Both the position numbers and the translations under genes were made by a program. 64,000 nt of DNA from Lithospermum erythrorhizon (Eukaryota; Streptophyta; Magnoliopsida; Boraginales; Boraginaceae): positions 1 to 64,000 of the forward strand of contig JADFUC010001219.1 of the NCBI GenBank assembly GCA_019722365.1, written 5' to 3'. How positions within the stretch are numbered: the stretch's first letter is position 1; every line of letters begins with the position of its first letter. Below are positions 23,942-35,770 of this stretch, in pieces. A model generated the notes under the pieces. The model did not search any database. It was given only the letters and a program-made list of their open reading frames with translations, and had not been told where the DNA came from.

Positions 23942-24646
23942 GATTACAAAGCTCACAGAACAATAACATCGTTATGGCAAATTGATGAGCATCAATGGTT
24001 ACGTCATTGTATTGTACTATTCTTTCAATTGGTTTTGTAAATTGTACAATATGCTCTTGGAGATCTTTCGTTCTTGTTTAATTTCCTTCCACCTCCACCC
24101 CCCGTTACCAATAATGGTAGTCTGGGCAATATGATGATTATGATCCAATTATCAATTTTCGTAATCAGATGGAAAGATGGTGTTTCAGCCAAATTTTAAC
24201 ATGAAGAATGTAGGAGCACTAGTATGCAGTGATGTAGTTTTTGGTATAAAGAAATATCTACAAGAAGACTCGCCTAAGCGAATAGTCGTCGGCCTCACAT
24301 TCTTATCCCAACTCATGGCCGTATTAGATAGTTCTTTCTTGAGCTACTTATTTGGTCGGCTCTGGAAATATTTCTTGTCATCTTAAGGACAATGTTGTGT
24401 ACAATCCGAACCCTAACCTCTTTTACACGAGGAACTTTTTAGATGCATTGGAACATGTTGTGTAGGAAATATATCATTAACAAATATCAACCGTTTATGG
24501 TGCAGATAGAGCAGTAGCAAGCTTCTTGAATGATAGTCTAAACGACACCTTAAATAAAAGTGTAGGTTACCAAACAAAATAGGAGTAGTGATAAAATTAT
24601 CATTCGGATGTTTCTTTCTGCAAGTAAATTTACCACATTCATTAGG
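23942..24646. other. MTB 3' end and short intergenic gap
   Basis: The 3' sequences of the converging genes MTB (+) and APE1L (-). The frame at 24,177-24,386 (69 codons) has no known relatives that I recognise and is probably untranslated. Confidence 0.5.
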
Positions 24647-25795
24647 CTAAATATTGGAAGCATTTGTTCCGTTAAGACCTGGGTCACGGTCAATTTCAGA
24701 CTCGATCTCACAAAGCTCGAGGGACACAGGGCAGTGGTCGCTCCCATAAAACCCATCTAACTCAATTCCATTCCCATGAATCTCACATTCGACAATCCTA
24801 TCTTTGAGTTTCTCTGAGACGAGAAAATAATCAATGCGCATCCTTTTTCCTCGATACTTCCCAATAGGATTCCCTGACCACGAGAAGCCTTTCTCCATGT
24901 CCTTGTCCTTGTGCAAGTATCTATAAGCATCTATGAGCTTTCCATCTCTCAATATATTACCAAACCGCCTCCTCTCAGCCGGAGTAAACCCAGGTTGTCC
25001 ACAGTCCTCGTCATTTGGAGGAATATAACCATTGAGCTTTGCTGTGCTGAAAAAATCTGGATGGCTCACGTCAATGTCTTCATGACTGACATTGAGATCA
25101 CCACACCAGATGAGGGGTTTATCAGTATTTCGTAGAATAAAATCTAGCATCCGTTTATCCCACTTTCTCCTCCTTTGAAATGATGACTCCTCTTCTTTCC
25201 AGCCATTATTCGGCACATAAGTATTCAGCAATCGAAACGAATCAAATTCAGCTAAAATGACCCGGCCATCTTTTTCATGCTTTGAACCTGTTGGATCAAG
25301 TGAGAAGGTGACCTTTGGCTCAAAGCACTTTCTTATAAACAGTGCAGTTCCAGCATACTTGGAATCTGAAAGAGACCACCAAACATTGTACTTTCTGAAT
25401 GGTAAGTTAGATAAGGCTCGCATCAATATCTGCTTTTCCTCCCGTGATGCTGTCGTGTCATCTTTCAGTTCTCTTGGATTTTTAGGCGCACCCTTGGAGC
25501 CAGCTGCAGGCATCCTTACTTCTTGTATGGCAATGACATCAGGGTCTAAGGACTCGATAAATTTAGAGAGCTCCGCCAAATTGTTCTTGATTCTCAGAAG
25601 GAAACTATTAGCATTCCATGTTACAAATTTCAAGGGCTCTTTTTGTTTCTTGTTCTTGTCATCACATGCACTATTGGTGTTATTTTCATCAACATTGTTC
25701 GAAGCATTTTCTTCCATATCTGTTTTTCCCGGTTCAGAGAGATGTGGTTTCTTGGACGATCCATCCTTCTTTATTGGTTGGAAGAACCGCTTCAT
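24647..25795 (-). CDS. APE1L: APE1L, AP endonuclease/exonuclease III family
   Basis: A DNA-repair enzyme that cleaves DNA at abasic sites and repairs blocked 3' ends; the plant APE1L type is known from Arabidopsis, where it acts in base excision repair. A single exon of 382 codons. The start MKRFFQPI matches the conserved plant N-terminus, followed by about 45 acidic and basic linker residues and then the EEP nuclease fold. Visible catalytic residues: N62 (TWNANSF), E92 (IQEVRMPAAG), D233 and N235 (WCGDLNVSHEDIDVSHP), D322 (KRMRIDYFLVSE) and D353-H354 (GSDHCPV). Length is close to the family norm (about 360-380). No breaks. It converges on MTB. Confidence 0.95.
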   Translation of the reverse strand: MKRFFQPIKKDGSSKKPHLSEPGKTDMEENASNNVDENNTNSACDDKNKKQKEPLKFVTWNANSFLLRIKNNLAELSKFIESLDPDVIAIQEVRMPAAGSKGAPKNPRELKDDTTASREEKQILMRALSNLPFRKYNVWWSLSDSKYAGTALFIRKCFEPKVTFSLDPTGSKHEKDGRVILAEFDSFRLLNTYVPNNGWKEEESSFQRRRKWDKRMLDFILRNTDKPLIWCGDLNVSHEDIDVSHPDFFSTAKLNGYIPPNDEDCGQPGFTPAERRRFGNILRDGKLIDAYRYLHKDKDMEKGFSWSGNPIGKYRGKRMRIDYFLVSEKLKDRIVECEIHGNGIELDGFYGSDHCPVSLELCEIESEIDRDPGLNGTNASNI

Positions 25796-27430
25796 CTTCT
25801 ATGGAAAACAAGGTTCAAACCTCCTCGCTCTGCTGCCACAAGATAAATGATTTGAACTTGTGAGGGACAATTGTGGCAAGCTTGGAAAAAATTGAAGGAA
25901 ATGTCATATGCAAGTAGTTACACTTTATTATATATGCCAAGATGTAAGCTTTGACAAAATTGTCATATGAAGATAGACCAGTCTTAATGCAGAAAATACA
26001 ATAATAGAGGAAATGGGGAACTATAGTACATTACTTATATATGTCAAGATGTGAGCTTTGGGACAGGACTTTTCAGCTCCACCAGAGGTAGAACTAGCGT
26101 AGGGATGCAGTCGCGCCACAATTTTTCGAATAAGACTTTAATATACATTTTTTTCAAAAGATATTTGGTTCGCCACCTAATTCTTTATATTTCCTTATTT
26201 TTCTTGTGTTCATTCATTCACCATGCCTACATAAAATCATGGTTTCGCCATTGCACTATCAACTTAAAATTCTCCCTTTCCGGCATATTATCGAACACTG
26301 AACAAGCAACAAAGAATGACTCCACATAGTTAAATTACATGTTAAACACGAATATTTCAGTATAATTTAGCAAACACAAGCTCGAGATGGCACATTGTAA
26401 GGGACAAAATTAACATTTCTTGGTGCAAATAATTGTCCTAGTTCGATTAATAATGTGATTAACAAATTGAAATACACAATTAAGACTTACGAGTTAATCG
26501 AATATCGAAACTCACCTTATCGTTAACTATATAAAAATAATAATTAATAGTTACAATCCGATCCTCGGAGACGAAATGCCACAAGAATCTACGACTCAGA
26601 GTTAGGGGTCAAGAAAATTGTAACCCAATACTATAGTTGTGCTTGTTACTTGTGCTGTTTGCATGAGTGGAGAATAGCTCGAGTTGGAAAATTTTAGCTC
26701 GATTTTATTACTTGTTATATTAAGTTCAAGCTCGGATTACTTGATTTTAACAAGCAACTTAAGCCGAGCGCTAAGGTGAATCATTTGGCCAATGCTTCGT
26801 TTGAAGTCTTGATTCAATTTTGATGGATTAGAAGAGAAACTGTTAACGAATCGAAAAATTTGAATCGCTTAATAAGGGATTAAATAATTCGATCAATTTA
26901 CCTACATCGGAGTTCTATAGCTTTTGGTCCGTTATACCGATCATGATTTTCCTCCTCTAGGTTGGTTGTGGGTGAGAAAGGGATTCAAACCGCGCCCGAC
27001 TAATAAATAGAACTCGAATGTAAAATATTGTTTGATATTCAAATAGAAAATATTACTTGATAATCGAGTCACACTCAAGTAGAAAACATTGTTTGATTCT
27101 AGAGTTGAAAACATAGTTTTATTAGTCAATAAATTGCCTTACATTCACGATACCTAAACCCCTTACTCGTTTATAGTTTTATAAATACTCTGTACTTCTC
27201 TATACAAATTGACCACTTAATCCTATTCGATACCCGCATAACCAAACATCATAGCCGAACTTGTTTTTAAACACCTACTCCATACGGACACAAACGATCA
27301 ATTACCCGAATTGATAAAAATATCATTATAAATCACCAATACCCGCTCGAACCGGACTCGAAGTCTCCAACCGGTTTAACCACCTTTTGAAACCTTACTT
27401 TCCATTTCCATTCAAACTACACCCGCCAAA
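25796..27430. other. No gene seen
   Basis: Contains the APE1L 5' flank and AT-rich sequence. A tRNA-B-box-like string on the minus strand near 26,985 (GGTTTGAATCCCT) has no matching A box. No supported gene. Confidence 0.45.
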
Positions 27431-28641
27431 ATGAAGCTCCTCCTCCCCACCTCCGCCCATACTTGCTGCCTCTCCACCACCACCGCCAAATCAAGCTTCA
27501 TAATGCAAGAATCAAATGTTTGTGACCCTTTTCTCGATAAAGCCATAGAAAAAGGAGAAAAATCTCAAACAAGTCCTTTCTTTAAAAGCCTTAATTATTT
27601 CTCACCCCTCACAAACTTTACCTATTTACAAACTAACCCCTCTTAAACCCCAATTAAACCTCCCCATAACTACCCTCAAATTCCTCCAAAAATACCCTTT
27701 GATTTTTCAAAGTTTTTCAGCCTCCAAGGAAGTATTCTTTTCCTCATGTGAAGGTTACTTCAAGAATTATTAATTTGCATAATGATGAGGAGTTGTTGGT
27801 TAATTTGTTGAGTTATGGAAGGATTTAGCTGAAAGATTAGTCAAGTTTTTATGCTTTCTAGAGCTATGAGGGTTCCTTTGTATGTAATTGATAGGTTTAG
27901 ATTTGAATTGGGTTTGCCTGATGATTATTTGTTGAATTTATTGCCCGAATATCCCGAGTTTTTAGGATTGTTGATATGGGGATTAGGGGTAGGGGTGGTG
28001 ATGGTGATCATGTTTTTGGGTTGGAATTGGTTAGGTGGAGAGGGGATTTAGCGGTTTCGGTTATGGAAAAACGGGCCGATAAGGAGGGGGTTAGAGGGAG
28101 GTTTATAAGGTTTTCGATTAATTTACCGAGGGGGTTTGATTTGGAGAAGAGGGTGAAGGATTGGGAGGATGAGTGGCAGAATTTGCCATATATTTCGCCA
28201 TATGAGGATGCGTTCCATTTGGCGCCAAATAGTGATCAGGCGGAAAAATGGGCTGTCGCGGTGATTCATGAATTGTTATGTTTGCTCGTGGGAAAGAAGA
28301 CGGAGATGGAGAGTGTATTCTGCTTAGGGGAGTATTTAGGATTCGGGGGGAGGCTGAAAAAGGCGATACTGCACCATCCGGGGATATTTTATGTGTCTAA
28401 CAAGATCAGGACACAGACTGTAGTGTTAAGAGAGGCGTATACAAAAAATTTCTTGATTGAAAAGCATCCACTCGTGTCTATGAGGTATAAGTATATTTGG
28501 CTCATGAATACAGTAATGAGAAGGGGTAAACCAATTCGTAACATAGTAAACGTACGCAGGCATAAGGTGCCTCCCCATGTCATAAGTCGTAGAGGAAATG
28601 AAGTCGAAAGAAGATGTATAGATAATGATGGTTTTGACTAG
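27431..28641 (+). pseudogene. PORR-domain organelle RNA-binding protein, frameshifted
   Basis: PORR proteins are plant-specific and act in splicing of organelle group II introns; they are imported into plastids or mitochondria. The intact downstream part (about 27,990-28,641) includes SVMEKRA, LPRGFDLEKRVKDWEDEW, ISPYEDAFHL, GIFYVSNK, TQTVVLREAYTKN and HPLVSMRYKYIWLM, all typical. Upstream the family signature continues through several frames: CDPFLDKAIEK (27,511), KALIISHPSQTLPI (27,584), VFQPPRKYSFPHVKV (27,711), LVNLLSYGR (27,798), LAERLVKFL (27,829) and VIDRFRFELGLPDDYLLNLL (27,887). About five one-base shifts separate these pieces, at roughly 27,570, 27,707, 27,825, 27,848 and 27,970. 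The conserved words between the shifts mean the loss is recent or is sequence error. The gene is normally intronless, as here. Which PORR member it is, I cannot say. Confidence 0.85.
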
Positions 28642-31600
28642 TTGATAATGGTTGATAGAGGACTAGAGGTGATATAAGAAATGGAGGAAGAGTGGCATTA
28701 GGCATAAGTCGAAGATGGTCTTTAGTTGATGGGCACTGAGGATGATGACTTAATTAAATAAGACATTAACAGCTTCAATTATCAGTCCCCCCGGTCATTT
28801 GTTTTGGATCTGTAAGGATATTGCCTTGTTAAACAAATGAGGATATCGCTCCAATGGGTTGCCCCCACAAGATGGTTTTTTCGGATGATTAAGGGGGCGG
28901 TATTGGACCAAAGAAATGCATTGTCACCTTAAGACATTCTCTTTTGAACTAATTAGATTTATAAGTTTACGCAATTGAGGAGATCGTTTGAGTCCATCGA
29001 TGCATCATCCAGGTTATGGCCACGGGCGATTCCAGATAACTGAAGAGGAATCTCAAGTTCTTTGGATTAGTGTAATCATCCTCCACCTCTAATGATGTTT
29101 TGTTGTAATAGCTCAATTAAACTTAGGTCAACTAGCCTTACTATTAAAAATGTACTTACTTTCATGCTAATAGTTCAGATCTTGTAAGCTCCCTAAAGCA
29201 CATGTGAGGGGATGGACCACAGCTTCATTTGTACCATGAAATAGTAGTAATAAGCCTACTATATTTGACTGCTGCTTGCCTGCTTCAACGTGTACATGGC
29301 CTCACGTTGCTGTAGATGCCTATAACCAGCACTGTAACATCTTAACGTTAAACGTCACTAGGATGTTTTTGAAGAGGTTAACTGTATATAGCGATGAAGT
29401 AGAGTCTGAATATAAAATAAAAGAGCGTAGGTAGTCTGATAAGGCTTTTTATTTCGAAATATTGTTGCTCGCTTGCTCTTGAAACATAACTGTAGTAAAA
29501 GTTTTGCATTGCAATACTATGTTGAAAATTGTGGATATTTTCTTGAATTTGAGTGGTAACTCGTAACCAACAATTACTCATAAAATTAAGGTACTATCAT
29601 TCAAATAAAGCAGTTAAGTACATCATTATCGCCGAGACAATATCTTGTTATTGAACTTTGTATTGTATGTTTAAAGTTAATTGCAATTGTTTGTCCTAAA
29701 ATCATACTTTTGGAGGACAAAAGAGTAGCAAACCTCAGTTATATGAGTATGAAATAAAGAAAGAAAGCACAAAAAAGCAAAAGAAACACAAAGAAAATCA
29801 AAGGGGATTTATGATTCAGTCTCACTTTACTTTCAAGACATTTCCTTTAATGTTCTTTCAATTCCTGGGCCCTTCTTTTAAAGAAATTGTCTTGCACAGA
29901 AAGATTTATTCTTTCCTTGAGATGACCCCAATATTGAAAAAGCAATGATACAGCCCCAGCCCTCACGTTTATTTATTTCAATAATCATAACAAAGCTACA
30001 AAAATTTAAATTAGTTGAAGTACATAAAAGGTGGATCACCTTATGATGATGCATATATAGCTCATTTGATTAAAAGTATTTATGCTAATTTTAATTTCCT
30101 ATCTTTTCTTTTTCATGTTCTGAGTAGTAAATTTTTTTTATGATTCTTGGATATAGTAGAATAAATTAAAATGATTCATTCCACTATTTACACTATTTCA
30201 TATATGTTGTGAAAGAAATACTTCACTCTTAAATCATTGTGACATGATTTATTCTATTCTTTTATTCTGCTTTGGAGGAGACTCTTCAAAATCATTGAGA
30301 CATGACGTTTTCTATCGTTTTCAATTTCTTGATCGAAGGGTATACATGATGATATGGTAATAACGATATTTTTTGCATACATTAAAATATAGTAACACAT
30401 TACATAATTCTTGTTCTCTTTTCAGACAAAAGAGTGTCCACGTCTAATTTATCCATCTATCTCTTGAAATGATGCTAGAAATAGGCCACATCTACACCTT
30501 TCAAAGACATTGTGATTGCCTTGTGGAAGAAAATTGTCACCCAGTTCATTGATAGGATATAAAGTAACTAACCCTTCAATATCCATGGCCTCATTTTCAA
30601 ATTATGATATATATCTTGTAATAATGATCTCTGTTATTTCCTTTTGTGTCTATATAAATTTAATTTCAAAGATGCACGATACTTGTTTGAGTTGTTGGAA
30701 ACATCTCATTGTGTAAAAGCAAGGTAAGATGTGTATCTCATACAGAGTATGGATTAGTGTAGTTGTGAATACAAATATTTCTTTTACAAATTAAAAAAGG
30801 TAAAATGCACCATGTATGAGTATATTAAAAATGAGGAGATTCATTTCATCGAAGCAATTATCAATATATATAGCTAGAAGCTGAATATTCTCTTTCCTTT
30901 TTATAATTCTTGTTTTAAGTGAAAAAAAATTATTTTTTATAATTGTCGTTTTAGCATAATAAATAACGTTTTTGCATTTTTGATATGCTGCCCATTAAAT
31001 TTACATGTTGAAATAAACAATCAACCAATGATGAATTTTGATTGATTATTAGATTCTACGTTTCGATCTTGACTTTTTAGTATTTCGTATTTTTGTTTTT
31101 CGTATCCCAGGTGAAAAGTGTTAAAGCGACCGGCCCAAAAATCAGAAGGCATTATGATGCAAGTATTAAATTGTGCAGTTACACTCGATTATTTCCATGG
31201 ATACGTGGATTTTGTGCCCTGAAAATATAGGCACATCCATCCATTAAATGTCCCATATATTTTTTTTGATAATCATCCATAGTTTTTTGTTTCAAAACCT
31301 TTACATGTGTAGTTTGAACTCTAGATCGACCCAATAAATTTCCAATCCTATCTCTCGACTAACGTGGTGATAATGTTAGAGCAGCTTTCAAATGCCCAGA
31401 GCAAAAATATATTTATTTGTTTTCCTTTTTTTAATCTTTGTAGTCTATTTATCTAATGTTAAGTCGTTGTTGCCTGTGGGGTTCCTAGAGACTGTTTTAT
31501 TAGGGAAATACTGGGGAATAAGTGTGGCTATATATTGATTTACATCTCCTCCTTTTTAGCCACTTCTTATTCTTTTTCACCTTCCTTTTTAGCCCCTTCT

Positions 31601-32048
31601 CATTTTGTCCCATACTACTAGTTTTCTATACAATCTTTCTTGGCTTGAATCATGGCTATTCTTGATTTGCATATCTATATAAGATATCCAACATTGATTC
31701 ACTCTTTTCAAATTCTTTTAGTTTGACGAACCGATTTGATTCCACCATCTACTCAAATATGGTAGAGCTTATTATTAGAATTTGTATATATTTTAGCTAT
31801 AAAATCTGCATGCAACAGCCTTTAGCTAATTTATTTTTATTTATTTGGCAGCTTTCTTTGTATTTGCCCATTTAGTGGGGTGGAGACAATAATGTCACAG
31901 CCCTACCCAACTTCTCAATGATGGACCATCGTCTGCCATTTGAAAATTAACAACATTCTACTGATACTGATTGTTCAACTTCTATATCGATCCATTTCTA
32001 AAAAAAATTGAGAATAGTACTAATAATAATTTATCCTCTTAATTTTTA
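28642..32048. other. No gene seen
   Basis: AT-rich intergenic DNA of 3.4 kb with short frames only (66 codons at 30,516-30,716 without motif). No repeat unit or RNA gene recognised. Confidence 0.45.
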
Positions 32049-32281
32049 TTCCCTCCTTCTCTATTTAAGTGATTATCTAGTAAAAATTAATCTTTTCACT
32101 ATAAATGATTGTTTCATTTATAAATATAATTTTTTTGCATTAAAGTTTATTTTGTCTCTTAATATTCTTATTTTTATTGATTGATAACTTTTATCTCTCC
32201 TTGAAAATTGTACAATCAATGATTGTTTTAATAAAATAATTTTCTTCTAAACAATCAAATAAATAGAGAGAGATGGAGAGA
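32049..32281. mobile_element. Stowaway-like MITE
   Basis: Ends are inverted and similar: TTCCCTCCTTCTCTATTTAA at the left and, read on the other strand, CTCTCTCCATCTCTCTCTAT at the right, each bordered by TA. About 230 bp with no coding capacity; the size, CTCCCTCC-type ends and TA flanks fit Tc1/mariner-type MITEs. Confidence 0.6.
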
Positions 32282-32779
32282 GTAAAACATTATTAACCGT
32301 TATCCTCCATGCCAGTGTTGCTACAAATAAATTTGTCACACTTCTTTTTTTACTTACCTTTAGTTTTTTATACTATTCTTGAACTTTAAACAATGGTCTA
32401 ATAACATATTTACGTAAGTCACGATAGGTCACTCAAATAAATTCAATAATGAAGTATTAAGAGTAATGAGTATATAAAACACACTAGGTTTTAGAATGAG
32501 GCAATTCTTCTCTAAACCAAGAAAATAGACGGAATGTGCAATCACCTATATTTTCTTTTCCATTATTATCTTCATGATATATATTTTAAATTACTTATTT
32601 AAACAATTATCAGTCTTCTTGTCTAACCCATATGGGATATGAAAAAATGTTTTAAAAACTTGTACTATAGCATTTACCCTTTTATTCTTGGAAAAGAACA
32701 AAAGAAATAAGCATTACGAGATGATGGTCGCGATTAATAAATAGAAGATGTGGAGTGAATAAAAGAAAAAGAGCGGAAT
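32282..32779. other. No gene seen
   Basis: AT-rich spacer without supported features. Confidence 0.4.
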
Positions 32780-32784
32780 AGAAG

Positions 32785-33975
32785 CAGTTGAATAATAAAA
32801 TGATAGAGGCCGGGCGGAGCTAAGGGAAAACGGGATACAAAATTTAATTATTGTTTTAATTAATTTGAAGGTCTGACTTTTAATCATAGTCGCCGCTAAA
32901 AAGGGAAAACAAGGTTGCACGCTAAAAGGAAAAGGGATTTCTTTTTTAAAGTTCACTTTCGCCGTGTCGACAACAACTTCGGGTCATCCTTGAAGTCACG
33001 GTTCCCTTTTATACTACCTATACAAGCAAAAACCAAGAAAACGGGTCAATAGTAATGTTGGTAATATTCTTAATATAAATCCGATTGTGAGCGGAATGGA
33101 AACGGATTGAATAATAAAATGATAGAGGTCGAGACGAGTAACAATAAAAAATTAGAGGCCGAGGTAGGTAATTGGGTAAAGACAGAGACAAAATTTAATT
33201 ATGTTTTCAATAAAAATTTGAAAGTACAACTTTGATAGGCGAGAATGCAACCCTGCCAGCCAAAAAAGCCAAAAATAAAAATAAAAAAAAATTCGGCCCG
33301 CCCGAAGAAATATAGCGACAACTCGCTTTTGGTGCACGCGTAGTTGGTTTTTATAGAACCTTTGATTTAGTTATATTTTACACAGCTAAAAATTTGAAGG
33401 CACAAGCTTTCGTGAAAGAGCGAATCTGATGTTACCGAGCTAAAAAAAGAAAAGAAAAATCGAAAGTTGGGCCTAGCTATTTGCTTTTAAAAAAAATTGA
33501 ATACATCAAAAGGGAAAAAAATCAAATACATCGAAAGGTGGGCCTAATTGAATAATAAAATGATAGAGGCCGAGGCGGATAATTGGGTAAAGACGGAGAC
33601 AAAATTTAGTTATGTTTTCAATAAAAATTTGAAGGTACGAAACTTGATAAGTAAGTTATAACGTTCAATTTAAAAAGCAAATCGAAGAAGTTGGAGTGGC
33701 ATTTTAACTTTAAAAAAATTAAATACATCAAAAGGTGAAAAAAATCAGATACATCGAAATTTGGGCCTAATTGAATAATAAAATGATAGGCAAAGGCGGA
33801 TAATTCGAGCAAAGACGGAGCTTAATTTAATTATGTTTGATAAAAAATTTAATCTGACTTTTAATCTGCCCAGATACAACGTGCTTAAGTTAAAAAAAAA
33901 AAAAAAAAACGTTCACTCGCCGAAAATATGACGACACCGTGTGCACCACACGCCTAGTTCGTTTTTATATAACCT
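32785..33975. repeat. Degenerate tandem repeat cluster
   Basis: The word GAATAATAAAATGATAGAGG occurs at about 32,789, 33,108 and 33,549, and in shortened form at 33,771. Each is followed by (A)GGCCGAGGCGGATAATTGGG-like sequence, then GACAAAATTTAATTATGTTT and AATTTGAAGGTACAAC. A second shared word, CGACAAC then TTTTTATA.AACCT, closes units near 32,960-33,020, 33,310-33,365 and 33,935-33,975. The spacing is irregular (about 320, 440 and 220 bases), so units have lost or gained segments. No protein. Confidence 0.8.
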
Positions 33976-34422
33976 ATGATATCCTGATTGTTTATAATAG
34001 TGAGTTATTATCTCTCATTCACTCCCTCCACTCCAATAATTCTAATTATTGTATATACTATATGCTCCCATATTTCACTCTTTAAACATAGAATTGACAC
34101 CAACTTGTGGACAATGATTTAAGTAGTACCATGTAGTATACTAGTATAGGGTACACACTAGTGAATGTTATTACAAAAGTGAGTGAGAGGTATTAAGAAG
34201 CACCAACATACCACTCTTGTTTTCCCTTTGCAGACACATTAAAGTAAGCCCCATAACTTTCATTTCTTTAAGTTTGCTTGTCCAGACAAGGTATAGTATT
34301 CACTAAGCTAAGCATCAATTAAGATCATCAAACATTTGAACATCCAAAACCTTACAAAAGTAAGAGATTGCAATTCATTATCATATCCACTATAGCTTTG
34401 TCTTTACATTTTCTATCCCCAC

Positions 34423-34430
34423 ATATAAAT
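34423..34430 (+). promoter_or_regulatory. Candidate TATA box for the small membrane protein
   Basis: ATATAAAT, about 135 bases before the ATG at 34,560, preceded by a pyrimidine-rich stretch. The position allows a leader of about 100 bases. Confidence 0.4.
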
Positions 34431-34559
34431 CTACCTCTTTCCTCACTTCTTTGTTGCATTCTCTTGTGTCATTCTTGAGACAACAATATTCAAACACCCC
34501 TAACATTCTCTAGGCAATTATATAATAGGTAAATTGATTGGGAGAAAGATTTTGGGACA

Positions 34560-35770
34560 ATGGATGGGTTCAATTCAGAAAGATCAAAGGCATGGAACAT
34601 CTACACAAGTTCAGAACCTACACCATCTCAAACAGGAATTGTTGGAAATAATAATGAAGATGGTTCAGGGAAGAATTTTGGGACATCTATGAATGCAATT
34701 TCATTTGGATTTGTTGCAACAGCAATCTTGATATCAATGTTTTTGGTAATGGCCATATTTGAGCATCTCTTCAAGCCAACTGAGTCTTACTCTTCATCTC
34801 AAAATAATGACTCTTCTAGGACATTAGATTTGAGACAGCTGCAAAAACTCAGAGATCCTGAAGCTGTAAGTCCTGGCTAACTTATTTATTACCTACTTCT
34901 CAATGTGAATTTTTAGCTTTATTTGAATGAGTTATTATTTAGGATTTCATAGAACTTAAGGGACATGGCTGATGTAGTTTAAATGTATTACTTATTATAT
35001 TATTGTCGAAAGATAACGCAGAGTATAAGAAAAAAAAAATATATATGAATAAACAAATTGATCACAAGAAATTATAATGTTACAAAATTGTTACAAAAAA
35101 TAAGGGATATACCATTAGTATTATTAACGCGGGGGGGAGCTCAAGAGCGACAAGGGAGTTACATATGTTCCATTTGATATTTTTGAAGTATATGATACAA
35201 TTATAAGTTACTTATAAAAAATATTGAATTTGGCCTCCCTCAACAATGAACTTTTTTCATTACAATTAGTTGAATGATTTTTGCCCCCTCTCAATATTAT
35301 TGATTCCATATCCGTCACTACTCAAACATTAGTAGAATTTGACATTCAAACAAAAAATGAATGAAGTAGTAAGAATTATGGGCATGTGACTTGAGTTTTT
35401 ACACAATTACACGACAAAGTTGTAGAAATGGTTTCCTAATAACTACTAATAAGTAAAACAAAGATAAGAATGGACTGGGTGCTTTAGACTTAAGAAGCGA
35501 TATCATAGCAATACTTTTCATGCATTATAATATGCCTTTGGTGTTTTTGGAACATACTTGTTTATGTCATTATATATCATTCTGATAGGTTAAAATCTTG
35601 TTGTATTCTAATAATAGGTACCAGTTTCATATTCATCAGATTTCTCAGTTGTGATGCCAGGAGAGCACTATCCAACCTATATTGCTCAGCCTGCGCCGCT
35701 ACCTTGTCCTAGAGAAGGGGTTCACTTCCCCCCTCATCATCAACATAATTTGACATTATCTTCTAGCTGA
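34560..35770 (+). CDS. Small single-pass membrane protein, plant family of unknown function
   Basis: Two exons, 34,560-34,865 and 35,618-35,770, both phase 0 at the junction, encode 152 residues. Residues 1-45 are polar. A hydrophobic segment at about 48-68 (SFGFVATAILISMFLVMAIF) should span a membrane, followed by HLFKPTE and a polar linker. The second exon holds a conserved-looking C-terminus: FSVVMPGEHYPTYIAQPAPL, a PCPREGV motif and FPPHHQH. I recall plant proteins of unknown function with the same VxMPGE..PT(Y/F)IAxPAP tail. The ATG is the first in frame and lies in a reasonable context. Unspliced reading stops after VSPG, which supports the intron. No signal peptide is obvious. Confidence 0.8.

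Noticed and set aside
24177..24386. 69-codon plus-strand frame after MTB as a small gene
   Set aside because: Lies in the probable 3' region between converging genes and shows no motif; not supported.
25257..25863. Plus-strand frames up to 197 codons opposite APE1L
   Set aside because: Antisense shadows of an intact, well-conserved nuclease gene.
26941..27129. SINE on the minus strand suggested by GGTTTGAATCCCT
   Set aside because: No A box at the right distance; a single box is not enough.
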